Part shown: piece by piece, positions 41,201-54,716 of the stretch
How the letters are laid out: each line of letters starts with the position of its first letter
Position numbering within the stretch: the stretch's first letter is position 1
Assembly (NCBI GenBank): GCA_034359265.1
Contig: CP136891.1
Coordinates: forward strand, 89,948,001 to 90,012,000
Direction: 5' to 3'
Source of the DNA: Canna indica
Taxonomy: Eukaryota; Streptophyta; Magnoliopsida; Zingiberales; Cannaceae
DNA length: 64,000 nt
Made by a program: the position numbers and the translations under genes
The notes under the pieces: generated by a model
What the model saw: only the letters and a program-made list of their open reading frames with translations
Databases searched by the model: none
Told to the model about the DNA's origin: nothing

Positions 41201-44200
41201 GAGATGAGCTAAGTGTGCCAAACCGAGGCAAGCTCAGTTCAGCCAAGCTAAGACGAGCCGAGTCTAGTCGAGCCTAGCCAAGCCGAGCCGTTCACGCCTA
41301 ACCGAACCAACTGCTTATCCTAGCTGAGATGAGCCAAACTGAGCTGACCTGAACCTAGCCTAGCAGAGCCGAGCCGAGCCGAGTCGAGCCAAGTTGAGCC
41401 TTGCTAAGCCCAGCCAAGCCAAGCCAAGCCAAGCCAAGCCAAGCCAAGCTGAGCCAAGCCGAGGTGTGTCAAGCCAAGCCAAGCCATGCCCATCCAAGCC
41501 AAACCTATCCTAGCCAACCTCACATCATGCGTAGAATTTTTTTCCAACTCAATTGAACTCTGTTTTCATTTCTGTCAGATTTTTTGCAAGCACGGCTTGG
41601 TTTGGCTAGGCTAGTCTCGGCTTGGATAGCCAAGCCTAACCAAGCTTCATGTGAGCTTGGCTTGGCACGGCTAGGCTTGGCTCATCTCGGCTTGGCTTGG
41701 CTAGGCTCGACTATACTCGGCTCATCTTAGCTTGGCTCATCTAGGCTTGGCTTCGCTTAGCTTGGCTCATCTAGGCTTGGCTTGGCTTGGCTTGGCAGAA
41801 CTGAGCTTGGCTCGGTTTGGCACACTTAGCTCAGCTCGAACCGGTTCGGACTCGATTAAGCTCAACTTCGCTCGTCTTGGCTCGGCTTAGCCTATCTATT
41901 TGTTAAGCTACGCCGAGTCGTTCATGCCTAACCGAGGCTTGGCTTAGCTAGGCTTGGCTCGGCTCGGCTTGGCTTGACTGGGCTCGACTTGGCTCGGCTT
42001 GACTCAGCTTGGCTCAGCTTTGCTTGGCTTGGCTTGGCTGGGCTTGGCTTGGCTTGGCTTGGCTTGGCTTGGCTCGGCTCGACTCGGCTCGGCTTGGCTT
42101 GGCTGAACCGAGCTTGGCTCAGTTTGGCACACTTAGCTCTGCACGAACCGGCACAGACTCGGTTATGCTCATCTTGCTCGGCTTAACCTTTCTATTTGTT
42201 AAGCTACAGCGAGTCGTTAACGCCTAACCAAGCTAGGCTCAGTTAGGCGTGAACGACTTGGCGTAGGTTAACAAATAGATATGATAAGCCGAGCCGAGCC
42301 GAGCAATGTTGAGCCTAACTGAGTCCGAGCCGGTTCGAGCAAAGCTAAGTGTGCCATACCGAGCCAAGCTCAATTTAGCCAAGTCAAGCCAAGCTAAGCC
42401 AAGCCAAGCCTAGTCTAGCCAAGTCTAACCAAGCCAACCTCACATCATGCATAGAATTTTTTTTGAACTCATTTGAACTCCGTTTTCAGTTCTATCAGAT
42501 TCTTTGCTGGGCATGCCTAGCCTATCCAAGCCCAGCCAAGCCAACCTCACATCAAACTTGGCTAGGCTCGACTCGGCTCAGATCTGCTAGGCTAGGCTCA
42601 TGTCACTTTAGCTTGGCTCATCTTTGCTACGATAGGCAGTTGGCTCGGTTAGGCGTGAACGACTCGACGTAGCTTAACAAGTAGATAGGCTAAGCCGAGC
42701 AGAGACGAGCGAAGTTGAGCTTAATCGAGTCCGAGCCAGTTCGAGCTGAGCTAAGTGTGCCAAACCGAGCCAAGCTCAGTTCAGCCAAGCTAAGTCAACG
42801 AGCAGAGTCTAGTCGAGCCTAGCCAAGCCGAGCCGTTCGCGCCTAATCGAACCAACTGCTTATCCTAGCTGAGACGAGCCAAACTGAGCTGACCTGAGCC
42901 TAGCCTAGCAGAGCCGAGCCGAGCCGAGTCGAGCCAAGTTGAGCCTTACTAAGCCCAGCCAAGCCAAGCCAAGCCAAGCTAAGCCAAGCCAAGCCAAGTC
43001 AAGCCAAGCCAAGCCAAGCCAAGCCAAGTCAAGTCAAGCCAAGCCAAGCCCAACCAAGCCAAGCCGGGTCAAGCCGAGTCAAGCCAAGCCAAGCCAAGCC
43101 AAACCTATCCTAGCCAACCTCACATCATGCGTAGAATTTTTTTCGTACTCAATTGAACTCCGTTTTCATTTCTGTCAAAATTTTTGCAAGCATGGCTTGG
43201 CTTGGCTAGGCTAGTCTTGGCTTGGATAGCCAAGCCTAGCCAAGCTTGATGTGAGCTTGGCTTGGCACGACTCGGCTTGGCTCATCTCTACTTGGCTTGG
43301 GAGGTCTTGGCTCGGCTCGGCTCGACTTGGCTCAGCATGGCTTGGCTTGGCTTGGCTTGGCTTGGCTTTTCTTGGCTTGGCTTGGCCTGGCTTGGAATGT
43401 CTTGGCTCGGCTCGAATCGGCTCGGCTTCGCTGAATCGAGCTTGGCTCGGTTTGTCACACTTAGCTCTACACGAACCGGCCCAGACTCAGTTAGGCTCAT
43501 CTTGTTGGGTTCGACGCATAGCCAATCTATTTGTTAAGCTGCACCGAGTCGTTAACGCATAACCGAGACAACTGTCTATCCTAGCTGAGATGAGCCAAGC
43601 TGAAGTGACTTGAGCCAAGCCTTGCAGAGCCGAGCCGAGTCGAGCCTAGTTGAGCCTAGTGAAGCCCAGCCAAGCCAAGCCGAGCCAAGCCAAGCCAAGC
43701 CGAGCCGAGGCAAGCCGAGTCGAGCCGAGCCGAGCCAAGCCAAGCCAAGCCAGGCCAAGCTGAGCCAAGCCAAGCCGAGCCGAGCCGAGCTGAGCCGAGC
43801 CAAGCCAAGCCGAGATGAGCCAAGCCCAGACGTGCCAACCCACGCTCACATCAAGTTTGGCTAGGCTTGGCTATCCAAGCCGAGACTAGACTAGCCTTGC
43901 CAACCTAAGCCAAGCTAAGCCGAGTCGAGACAAGCGAAGTTGAGCTTAATCGAGTTCGAGCCGGTTCGAGCTGTGCTAAGTGTGCCAAACCGAGCCAAGC
44001 TCAGTTCAGCCAAGCTAAGACGAGCCGAGTATAGTCGAGCCTAGCCAAGTCGAGCCGAGCCCAGCCAAGTCGAGCCTAGCCAAGCTGAGTCGTTCGCGCC
44101 TAACCGAACCAACTACTTATCCTAGTTGAGATGAGCCAAACTGAGCTGACCTGAGCCTAGCTTAGCAGAGCCGAGCCGACCCGAGTCGAGCCATGTTGAG

Positions 44201-47200
44201 TCTTGCTAAGCCCAGCCAAACCGAGCCTAGCCAAGCTAAGCCAAGCCAAGCCAAGCCAAACCAAGCGAAGCCAAGCCAAGTCAAGCCAAGCCAAGCCAAG
44301 CCTAGCCAAGCTGAGCCAAGCCGAGCCGTGTCAAGCCAAGTCAAGCCAAGCCCAGGCAAGCCAAACCTTTCCTAGCCAACCTCACATCATGCATAGAATT
44401 TTTTTCGAACTCAATTGAATTCCGTTTTCAGTTCTGTCAGATTTTTTGCAAGCATGGCTTGGCATTGTTAGGCTAGTCTCGGCTTGGATGGCCAAGCCTA
44501 GCCAAGTTCGATGTGAGCTTGGCTTGGCACGGCTCAGCTTGGCTTGGCTGGGCTTGGCTTAGCTTAGCTCAGCTTGGCTTGGCTTGGCTTGGCTGGGCTT
44601 GGCTTGGCTGGGCTGGGCTTGGCTTGGCTTGGCTTGACTTGGCTTGGCTTTTCTTGGCTTGGCTTGGCTCGGCTCGGCTAGGCTTAGCTTGGTTGAACCG
44701 AGCTTGGCTCGGATGGCACACTTAGCTCTGCACGAACTGGCACATACTAGGTTAGGTTCATCTCGCTCGGCTTAGCCTATCTATTTGTTAAGCTATACCG
44801 AGTCATTAACGCCTAACCGAGCCAATTGCCTATCCTAGCCGAGATGAGCCAAGCTGAAGTGACTTGAGCTTAGCCTTGTAGAGTAGAGCTGAGTCGAGCC
44901 AAGTTGAGCCTAGCGAAGCCCAGCCAAGCCCAATCAAGACAAGTCGAGCCGAGCCGAGCCAAGCCAAGCCGAGTTGAGCCAAGCCAAGCCGAGCCATGCC
45001 AAGCCAAGCCAATCCAAGTCAAGTCAAGACAAGTCAAGCCAAGCCGAACCGAGCCGAGCCGAGCCAAGCCAATAAAAGCCAAGCCAAGCCAAGCTGAGCC
45101 AAGCTGAGCTGAGCCAAGCCCAGCCAAGCCAAGACGGGATGAGCCAAGCCGAGCCGTGCCAATCCAAGCCATGCTTGCAAAAAATCTGACAGAACTGAAA
45201 ACGGAGTTCAATTGAGTTCGAAAAAAATTCTACGCATGATGTGAGGTTGGCTAGGATTGGTTTGACTTGGTTGGGCTTGGCTTGACATGGCTTGGCTTGG
45301 CTTGGCTTGACTTGACTTGGCTTGGCTTGGCTTGACTTGGCTTGGCTATGCTTGGCTTGGCTTGGCTTGGCTTGGCGTGGCTTGCCTAGGCTCGGCTTGG
45401 CTGGGCTTAGCAAGGCTCAACTTAGCTCGACTCGGCTCAGCTCAGCTCTGCTAGGCTAGGCTAGGCTCAGGTCAGCTCACATTGGCTCAGCTCAGCTAGA
45501 ATAAGCACTTGATTCGATTAGGCGCGAACGGCTCGGCTTGGCTAGGCTCGACTAGACTCGGCTCGTCTTAGCTTGGCTGAACTGAGCTTGGCTCGGTTTG
45601 GCACACTTAGCTCAGCTCGAACCGGCTCGAACTTGATTAAGCTCAACTTTGCTCATCTCGGCTCGGCTTAGTCTGTTTATTTGTTTTGCTACCCTGAGTC
45701 GTTCACGCCTAACTGAGGCTTGGCTTAGCTAGGCTTGGCATGGCTCAGCTTGGATTGGCTCGGCTCGGTTTGGCTCGGCTTGGCTTGGCTCGGCTCGGCT
45801 CGGCTTGGCTCAGCTCGGCTTGGATTGGCTTGGCTCGGCTTGGCTTGGCTCGACTTGGCTTGGCTTAGCTTGGCTGGGTTTAGTTAGGCTCAATTAGGCT
45901 CGACTCGGCTCGGCTCTGCAAGGCTAGGTTCAGGTCAATTCAGCTTGGCTCGTCTCGGCTGGGATAGACAGTTGGCTCGGTTAGGCGTGAACGACTCGAC
46001 ATAGCTTAACAAATAGATAGGCTAAGCCGAGCCGAGACGAGCGAAGTTGAGATTAATCGAGTCAGAGCCGATTCGAGCTGAGCTAAGTGTGCCAAACTGA
46101 GCCAAGCTCAGTTCAGCCTAGCCTTGCAGAGCCGAGCTGAGTCGAGCCAAGCCTTGTAGAGCCGAGCTGAGTCGAGCCTAGTTGAGCCTAGCGAAGCCCA
46201 GCCAAGCCCAGCCAAACCAAGTCTAGCCGAGCCAAGCCAAGCCAAGCCAAGCCTAGCCGAGCCAAGCCGAGCCGAGTTGAGCCGAGCTAAGCCAAGCCAA
46301 GCCAAGCTGAGCCAAGCCGAGATGAGCCAAGCCGAGCCGTGCCAAGCCAAGCTCACATCAAGCTTGGCTAGGCTTGGCTATCCAAGCCGAGACTATCCTA
46401 GCCAATCCAAGCCATGCTTGCAAAAAATCTGACAGAACTGAAAACAGAGTTCAATTAAGTTCGAAAAAAATTCTACGCATAGGTTGGCTAGGATAGGTTT
46501 GACTTGGCTGGGCTTGGCTTGACTTGGCTTGACGCGGCTCGGCTTGGCTTAGCTTGGCTGGGCTTGGCTTGGCTTGGCTTGCCTTGCCTAGGCTCAGCAT
46601 GGCTGGGCTTAGCAGGGCTCAACTTGGCTCGACTCGGCTCGGCTCGGCTCGGCTCGGCTCGGCTCTGCTAGGCTAGGCTAGGCTCAGGTCAGCTCAGTTT
46701 GGCTCCTCTCATCTAGGATAAGCACTTGGTTCGGTTAAGCGCGAACGGCTCGGCTTGGCTAGGCTCAACTAGACTCGGCTCGTCTTAGCTTGGCTGAACT
46801 GAGCTTGGCTCGGTTTGGCACACTTAGCTCAGCTCGAACCGGCTCGGACTCGATTAAGCTCAGTTCAGCCAAGCCAAGCAAAGCCAAGCCTAGCCAAGCC
46901 CAGTCTAGCCAAGCCTAACCAAGCCAACCTCACATCATGCATAGAATTTTTTTCGAACTCATTTGAACTCCATTTTCAGTTCTATCAGATTCTTTGCTGG
47001 GCAAGCCTAGCCTATGCAAGCCCAGCCAAGCCAAGCCAACCTCACATCAAGCTTGGCTAGGCTCAACTCGGCTCGAATCTGCTAGGTTAGGCTCATGTCA
47101 CTTTAGCTTGGCTCATCTCTGCAACGATAGACAGTTGGCTCGGTTAGGCGTGAACGACTCGGCGTAGCTTAACAAATAGATAGGCTAAGCCGAGCAGAGA

Positions 47201-50059
47201 CGAGCAAAGTTGAGCTTAATCGAGTCCAAGCCGGTTCGAGCCGAGTCTTGTCGAGCCTAGGCAAGTCGAGCCGTTCGCGCCTAATCGAACCAACTGCTTA
47301 TCCTAGCTGAGACGAGCCAAACTGAGCTGACCTGAGCCTAGCCAAGCATAGCCGAGCCGAACCAAGCCGAGTCGAGCCAAGTTGAGCCTTTCTAAGTCCA
47401 GGCAAGCCAAGCCAAGCCGAGCCGGGTCAAGCCAAGTCAAGCCAAGCCCAGCCAAGCCAAATCTATCCTAGCCAAACTCACATCATGCGTAGAATTTTTT
47501 TCGAACTCAACTGAATTTCGTTTTTATTTCTGTCAAAATTTATGCAAGCATGGCTTGGCTTGGCTAGGCTAGTCTCGGCTTGGATAGTCAAGCCTAGCCA
47601 ATCTTGATGTGAGCTTTGCTTGGCATGGCTCGTCTTGGCTCATCTCTGCTTGGCTTGGAAGGGCTTGGCTCGGCTCGGCTCGGCTCGGCTTTGCTTGGCT
47701 TGGCTTGGCTTGACATGGCCTGGATTGGCTTGGCTTGGCTTGGCTTGGCTTGGCTTTTCTTGTCTTGGCTTGGCTTGGCTTGTCTTGGCTCGGCTCGGCT
47801 CGGCTTGGCTTGGCTGAACCGAGCTTGGCTCGGTTTGGCGCACTTAGCTCTACACGAATAGGCCCAGACTCTGTTAGGCTCATCTTGCTGGGCTCGGCTC
47901 AGATCGGCTTAGCCTATCTATTTGTTAAGCTGCACCGAGTCGTAAACGCCTAACCGAGCCAACTGCCTATCCTAGCCGAGATGAACCAAGCTGAAGTGAC
48001 TTGAGCCTAGCCTTGCAGAGCCGAACTGAGTCGAGCCTAGTTGAGCCTAGCCAAGCCCAGCCAAGCCAAGCCGAGCCGAGCCAAGCCAAGCTGAGCTGAG
48101 CCAAGCCAAGCCAAGCCGAGCCAAGCCAAGCTGAGCAGAGCCAAGCCCAGCCAAGCCAAGCTGAGATGAGCCAAGCCGAGACGTGCCAAGCCAAGTTCAC
48201 ATCAAGTTTGGCTAGGCTTGGCTATCCAAGCCGAGACTAGACTAGACTTGCCAACCCAAGCCAAGCTAAGCCGAGTCGAGACGAGCGAAGTTGAGCTTAA
48301 TTGAGTCTGAGCCGGTTCGAGCTGAGCTAAGTGTGCCAAACCGAGCCAAGCTCAGTTCAGCCAAGCTAAGATGAGCCGAGTATAGTCGAGCCTAGCCAAG
48401 CTGAGCCGTTCGCACCTAACCGAACCAACTGCTTATCCTAGCTGAGACGAGCCAAACTAAGCTGACCTGAGCCTAGCCTAGCAGAGCCGAGCCGAGCTGA
48501 GTCGAGCCAAGTTTAGCCTTGCTAAGCCCAGCCGAGCCGAGCCTAGCCAAGCCAAGTCAAGCCATGCCAAGCCAAGCCCAGCCAAGCTGAGCCAAGCCGA
48601 GCCGTGTCAAGCCAAGTCAAGCCAAGCCAATCCTTTCCTAGCCAACCGCACATCATGGGTAGAATTTTTTTCGAACTAAATTGAACTCCATTTTCAGTTC
48701 TGTCAGATTTTTTGCAAGCATGGCTTGGCTTGGCTAGGCTAGTCTCTGCTTGGATAGCCAAGCCTAGCCAAGTTCGATGTGAGCTTGGCTTGGCACGGCT
48801 CGGCTTGGCTTGGCTGGGCTTGGCACTGCTTAGCTCAGCTTGGCTTGGCTTGGCTTAGCTTGGCTGGGCTTGGCTTGGCTTTGCTTTTCTTGGCTTGGCT
48901 TGGCTCAGCTCGGCTCGGCTTGGCTTGGTTGAACAGAGCTTGGCTCGGTTTGGCACACTTAGCTCTGCACGAACTAGCACATACTCGGTTAGGCTCATCT
49001 TGCTCGGCTTAGCCTATCTATTTGTTAAGCTACACTGAGTCGTTAACGCCTAACTGAGCCAACTGTCTATCGTAGCCGAGATGAGCCAAGCTGAAGTGAC
49101 TTGAGCCTAGCCTTGCAGAGCAGAGCTGAGTCGAGCCTAGTTGAGCATAGCCAAGCCCAGCCAAGACAAGTCGAGCTGAGCCGAGCCAAACCGAGCCAAG
49201 CCAAGCCTAGCCAAGCCAAGTCAAGTCAAGCCAAGTCAAGCTGAGCCGAGCCGAGCCGAGCCGAGCCAATCCAATAAAAGCCAAGCCAAGCCAAGCCAAG
49301 CCGAGCCGAGCCGAGCCGAGCCGAGCCAAGCCGAGATGAGCCAAGCCGAGCCATACCAAACCAAGCTCACATCAAGCTTGGCTAGGCTTGGTTATCCAAG
49401 CCGAGACTAGCCTAGCGAAGCCCAACCAAGCCAAGCCAAGCAAAGCAAAGCCAAGCCAAGCCAAGCCAAGCCAAGCCAAGCCAAGCCCAGCCAAGCCAAG
49501 CCAAGCCCAGCCAAGTCGAGCCAAGCAAAGCCAAGCCAAGCCCAGCCAAGCCAAGCAAAGCTGAGCCGAGCCAAGCCCAGCCAAGCCAAGCCGAGATGAG
49601 CCAGGCCGAGCCATGCCAAGCCAAGCTCACATCAAGCTTGGCAAGGCTTGGCTATCCAAGCCGAGACTAGCCTAGCCAAGCCAAGCCATTCTTGGACTTG
49701 GCTTGGCTTGGCTTGGCTTGGCTTGCCTAGGCTCGGCTTGGCTGGGCTTAGCAAGGCTCAACTTGGCTCGACTCGGCTCAGCTATGCTATGCTAGGCTAG
49801 GCTCAGGTCAACTCAGATTGGCTCCTCTCAGCTAAGATAAGCACTTGATTCGGTTAGGCACGAATGGCTCGGCTTGGCTAGGCTCGACTAGTCTCGGCTC
49901 GTCTTAGCTTGGCTGAACTGAGCTTGGCTCGGTTTGGCACACTTAGCTCAGCTTGAACCGGCTTGGACTCGATTAAGCTCAACTTCGCGCGTCTCCGCTC
50001 GTCTTAGCCTATCTATTTGTTAAGCTACCCCGAGTCGTTCACGCCTAACCGAGGCTTGG

Positions 50060-50350
50060 CTTAGCTATGCTTGGCTCGGCTTGGCTTGGCTCGGCTTGGC
50101 TCGGCTTGGCTTGGCTTGGCTCGGCTCGGCTTGGCTTGGCTTGGCTTGGCTCGGCTTGGCTTGGCTCGGCTCGGCTTGGCTTGGCTTGGCTTGGCTTGGC
50201 TCGGCTTGGCTTGGATTGGATTGGCTCGGTTCGGTTTGGCTCGGCTTGGCTTGGCTAGACTCGGCTTGGATTGGCTCAGCTCGGCTTTGCTCGGCTTGGA
50301 TTGGCTCGGCTTGGCTTGGCTCGGATCGGCTTGGCTGGGCTTAGCTTGGC
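50060..50350. repeat. Highly regular ggctt/ggctc block
   Basis: About 290 bp of pentamers with almost no out-of-register base, open in all three plus frames (63, 100 and 87 codons) and also on the minus strand. This shows that open frames here reflect period 5 and not coding. Confidence 0.8.
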
Positions 50351-52639
50351 TGGGCTTTGGTAGGCTCAATTAGGCTCGGCTCAGCTCGGCTCTGCAAGGC
50401 TAGGCTCAGGTCAATTAGGCTTGGCTCGTCTCGACTAGGATAGACAGTTGGCTCGGTTAGGTGTGAACGACTTGGCGTAGGTTAACAAATAGATATGCTA
50501 AGACGAGCCGAGCCGAGCGAAGTTGAGCCTAACTGAGTTCGAGCCGGTTCGAGCAGAGCTAAGTGCGCCAAACCGAGCCAAGCTCAATTCAGCCAAGCCA
50601 AGCCAAGCCAAGCCTAGCCTAGCCAAGCCTAGCCTAGCCTAGCCAAGCCTAACCAAGCCAACCTCACATCATGCATATAATTTTTTTCGAACTCATTTGA
50701 ACTCCGTTTTCAGTTCTATCAGATTCTTTGTTGGGCAAGCCTAGCCTATCCAAGCCCAGCCAAGCCAAGCCAAGCCAACTTCACATCAAGCTTGGCTAGG
50801 CTCGACTCAGCTCGGCTCTGCTAGGCTAGGCTCAGGTCACTTTAGCTTGGCTTGTCTCTGCTACGATAGGCAGTTGGCTCAGTTAGGCGTGAATGACTCG
50901 GCGTAGCTTAACAAATAGATAGGCTAAGCCGAGCCGAGACGAGCGAAGTTGAGCTTAATCGAGTCCGAGCCAGTTCGAGCTGAGCTAAGTGTGCCAAACC
51001 GAGCCAAGCACAGTTTAGCCAAGCTAAGACGAGCCGAGTCTAGTCGAGCCTAGCCAAGCCGAGCCGTTCGCGCCTAACCGAACCAACTATTTATCATAGC
51101 TGAGACGAGCCAAACTGAGCTGACCTGAGCCTAGCCTAGCAGATCCGAGCCGAGCCGAGCCGAGTCGAGCCAAGTTGAGCCTTGCTAAGCCCAGCCAAGC
51201 CGAGCCTAGCCATGCCAAGCCAAGCCAAGCCAAGCCAAGCCAAGCCAAGTCAAATCATGCTAAGCCAAGCCCAGCCAAACTGAGCCAAGCTGAGTCATGT
51301 CAAGCCAAGTCAAGCCAAGCCCAGCTAAGCCAACCCTTTCCTAGCCAACCGGACATCATGCGTAGAATTTTTTTCGAACTCAATTGAACTCCGTTTTCAT
51401 TTCTGTCAAATTTTTTGCAAGCATGGCTTGGCTTGGCTAGGCTAGTCTCGGCTTGGATAGCCAAGACTAGCCAAGCTTGATCTGAGCTTGGCTTGGCACG
51501 GCTCGGCTTGGCTCCTCTCTGGTTGGCTTGGAAGGGCTTGGCTCGGCTTGACTTGGCTTGGCTTGGCTTTGCTTGGCTTGGCTTGGCTTGGCTTGGCTTT
51601 GCTTGGCCTGGCTTGGCTTGGGTTTTCTTGGCTTGGCTTAGCTAGGCTTAGCTTGGCTAGGCACGGCTCGGCTCGGCTTGGCTAGTCTTTGCTTGGCTTC
51701 GCTAGGCTCAACTAGGCTCGACTCGGCTCGGCTCTGCAAGGCTAGGCTCAAGTCACTTCAGCTTGGCTCATCTCGGCTAGGATAGGCAGTTGGCTCGATT
51801 AGGCGTGAATGACTCGATGTAGCTTAACAAATAGATAGGCGAAGCCGAGCCGAGACGAGCGAAGTTGAGCTAAATCGAGTCCGAGCTGTTACGAGCTGAG
51901 CTAAGTGTGCCAAACCGAGCCAAGCTCAGTTCAGCCAAGCTAAGACGAGTGGAGTCTAGTCGAGCCTTGCCAAGCCGAGCCGTTCGTGCCTAACCGAACC
52001 AACTACTTATCCTTGCTGAGACGAGCCAAACTAAGTAGACCTGAGCCTAGCCTAGCAGAGCCGAGCGGAACCGAGTCGAGCCAAGTTGAGCCTTGCTAAG
52101 CCCAGCCAAGCCAAGCCAAGCCTAGCCAAGCCAAGCCAAGTCAAAACAAGCCAAGCCAAGTCAAGACAAGCTAAACCAAGCCCAGCCAAGCTGAGCCAAG
52201 CCGAGCCGTGTCTAGCCAAGTCAAGCCAAGCCTAGCCAAGCCAAACTGCCTATCCTAGCCGAGATGAGCCAAGCTGAAGTGACATGAGCCTTGCCTTGCC
52301 GAGCCGAGTCGAGTCGAGCCTTGTTGAGCCAAGCCAAGCCGAGCCAAGCCAAGCTGAGCCGAGCCAAGCCAAGCCAAGCTGAGCCTAGCCGAGCTGAACC
52401 GAACCAAGCCAAGCCAAGCCAAGCCGAGCCGAGCCGAGCAAAGCCCAGCCAAGCCAAGCCGAGATTAGCCAAGCCAAGCTCACATCAAGCTTGGCTAGGC
52501 TTGGCTATCCAAGCCGAGACTAGCCTAGCCAATCCAAGCCATGCTTGCAAAAAATCTGACAGAACTGAAAACGGAGTTCAATTGAGTTCGAAAAAAATTC
52601 TACGCATGATGTGAGGTTGGCTAGGATAGGTTTGGCTTG

Positions 52640-53205
52640 GCTGGGCTTGGCTGGGCTTGGCTCGGCTTGGCTCAGCTTGGCCGGGCTTGGCTTGGCTTGG
52701 CTTGACTTGGCTTGGCTTGGCTAGGCTCTGTTTGGCTCGGCTTGGCTTGGCTCGGCTTGGCTTGGCTTAGCTTGGCTTGGCTGGGCTTGGCTCGACTTGG
52801 ATTGGCTCAGCTCGGCTTGGCTCGGCTTTGCTTGGCTCAGCTCGGCTCAGCTTGGATTGGCTCAGCTCGGCTTGGCTTGGCTCGGCTCGGCTTGGCTTGG
52901 CTTGGATGGGCTTGCCTTGGCTCGGCTTGGCTTGGCTCAGCTTGGCTCGGCTTGGCTTGGCTCGGCTTGGATTAGCTCGGCTCAGCTCGGCTTGGCTTGG
53001 CTTGGCTCGGCTCGGCTCAGCTTGGCTCGGCTTGGATTGGCTCGGCTCGGCTTGGCTTGGCTTGGCTTGGCTTGGCTTGGCTTGGCTCGGCTCGGCTCAG
53101 CTTGGCTCAGCTTGGATTGGCTCAGCTCGGCTCGGCTTGGCTCGGCTTGGCTTGGCTCGGCTTGGCTTGGCTCGGCTTGGCTGGGCTTAGTTAGGCTCAA
53201 TTAGG
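52640..53205. repeat. Longest regular ggctt/ggctc block
   Basis: About 560 bp in register, producing the longest artefact frames in the array (135 and 137 codons). A larger internal repeat with ggattggctc punctuation recurs at roughly 50-120 bp intervals. Confidence 0.8.
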
Positions 53206-54716
53206 CTCGACTCGACTCGGCTCTGCAAGGCTAGGCTCAGGTCAATTCAAATTGGCTCGTCTCGGTTGGGATAGGCAGTTGGCTCGGTTAGGCGTGAACA
53301 ACTTGGTGTAGCTTATCAAATAGATATGCTAAGCCGAGCCGAGCCGAGCGAAGTTGAGCCTAACCGAGTCCGAGCCGGTTCGAGCAGAGCTAACTGTGCC
53401 AAACCAAGTCAAGCTCAGTTCTGTCAAGCCAAGCCCAGCCAAGCCAAGCCCAGCCAAGCCAAGCCAAGCCAAGCCAAGCCAAGCCTAGCCAAGCCCAGTC
53501 TAGCCAAGCCTAACCAAGCCAACCTCACATCATGCATAGAATTTTTTTCGAACTCATTTGAACTCCGTTTTCAGTTCTATTAGATTCTTTGCTGGGCAAG
53601 CCTAGCCTATCCAATCCCAGCCAAGCCAACCTCACATCAAGCTTGGTTGGGATTGGCTTGGCTTGGCTTGGCTGGGCTAAACTAGGTGTGAATGACTTGG
53701 CGTAGCTTAACAAATAGATAGGCAAAGCCGAGCCGAGACGAGTGAAGTTGAGCTTAATCAAGTTCAAGCCGGTTCGAGCTGAGCTAAGTGTGCCAAACCG
53801 AGCCAAGCTCAGTTCAGCCAAGCTAAGACGTGCCGAGTCTAGTCGAGCCTAGCCAAACCGAGCTATTCGCGCCTAACCGAACCAACTGCTTATCCTAGCT
53901 GAGACGAGCCAAACTGAGCTGACCTGAGCCTAGCCTAGCAGAGCCGAGCCGAGCTAAGTCGAGCCAAGTTGAGCCTTGCTAAGCCCGGCCAAGCCGAGCC
54001 TAGCCAAGCCTAGCCAAGCCAAGCCAAGTCAAGTCAAGCCAAGTCAAGCCAAGCCCAGCCAAGCTGAGCCAAGCCGAGCCGTGTCAAGCCAAGCCCAGCC
54101 AAGCCAAACTTATCCTAGCCAACCTCACATCATGCGTAGAATTATTTTCGAACTCAATTGAACTCCGTTTTCATTTATGTCTTGGCTTGGCTTGGCTTAG
54201 CTAGGCTCAGCTATGCTCAGCTTGGTTCGACTCGGCTCGGCTAGGCTAGGCTAGGCTAGACTCAGGTCAGCTCGGCTTGGCTCGTCTCGGCTAGGGTAGG
54301 CATTTGGCTCGGTTAGGCATGAACTACTCGGTGTAGCTTAACAAATATATATGCTAAGCAGAGCCGAGCCGAACGAAGTTGAGTGATCCAAACTGAGCCA
54401 AGTACAGTTCAGCAAAGCCGAGCCGACTCGAGATTAACTAAGCCCAGTTAGGCCTAGCCAAGCTGTCCCTAGCTAAGCCTAGCCAAGCCATGCTTGCAAA
54501 GAATCTGACATAACAGAAAACGGAGTTCAAATGAGTACGAAAAAAATTCTACGCATGATGTGAGGTTGGCTTGGCTTGCCTAGGCTAGGCTTGGCTTGGC
54601 TTGGCTAGGCTCGGCTTGGCTGGGCTTAGCTTGGCTCAACTTGGCTCGACTCGGCTTGGCTCGGCTCTTCTAGGCTAGGCTAGGCTCATGTCAGCTCAGT
54701 TTGGCTCCTCTCAGTC

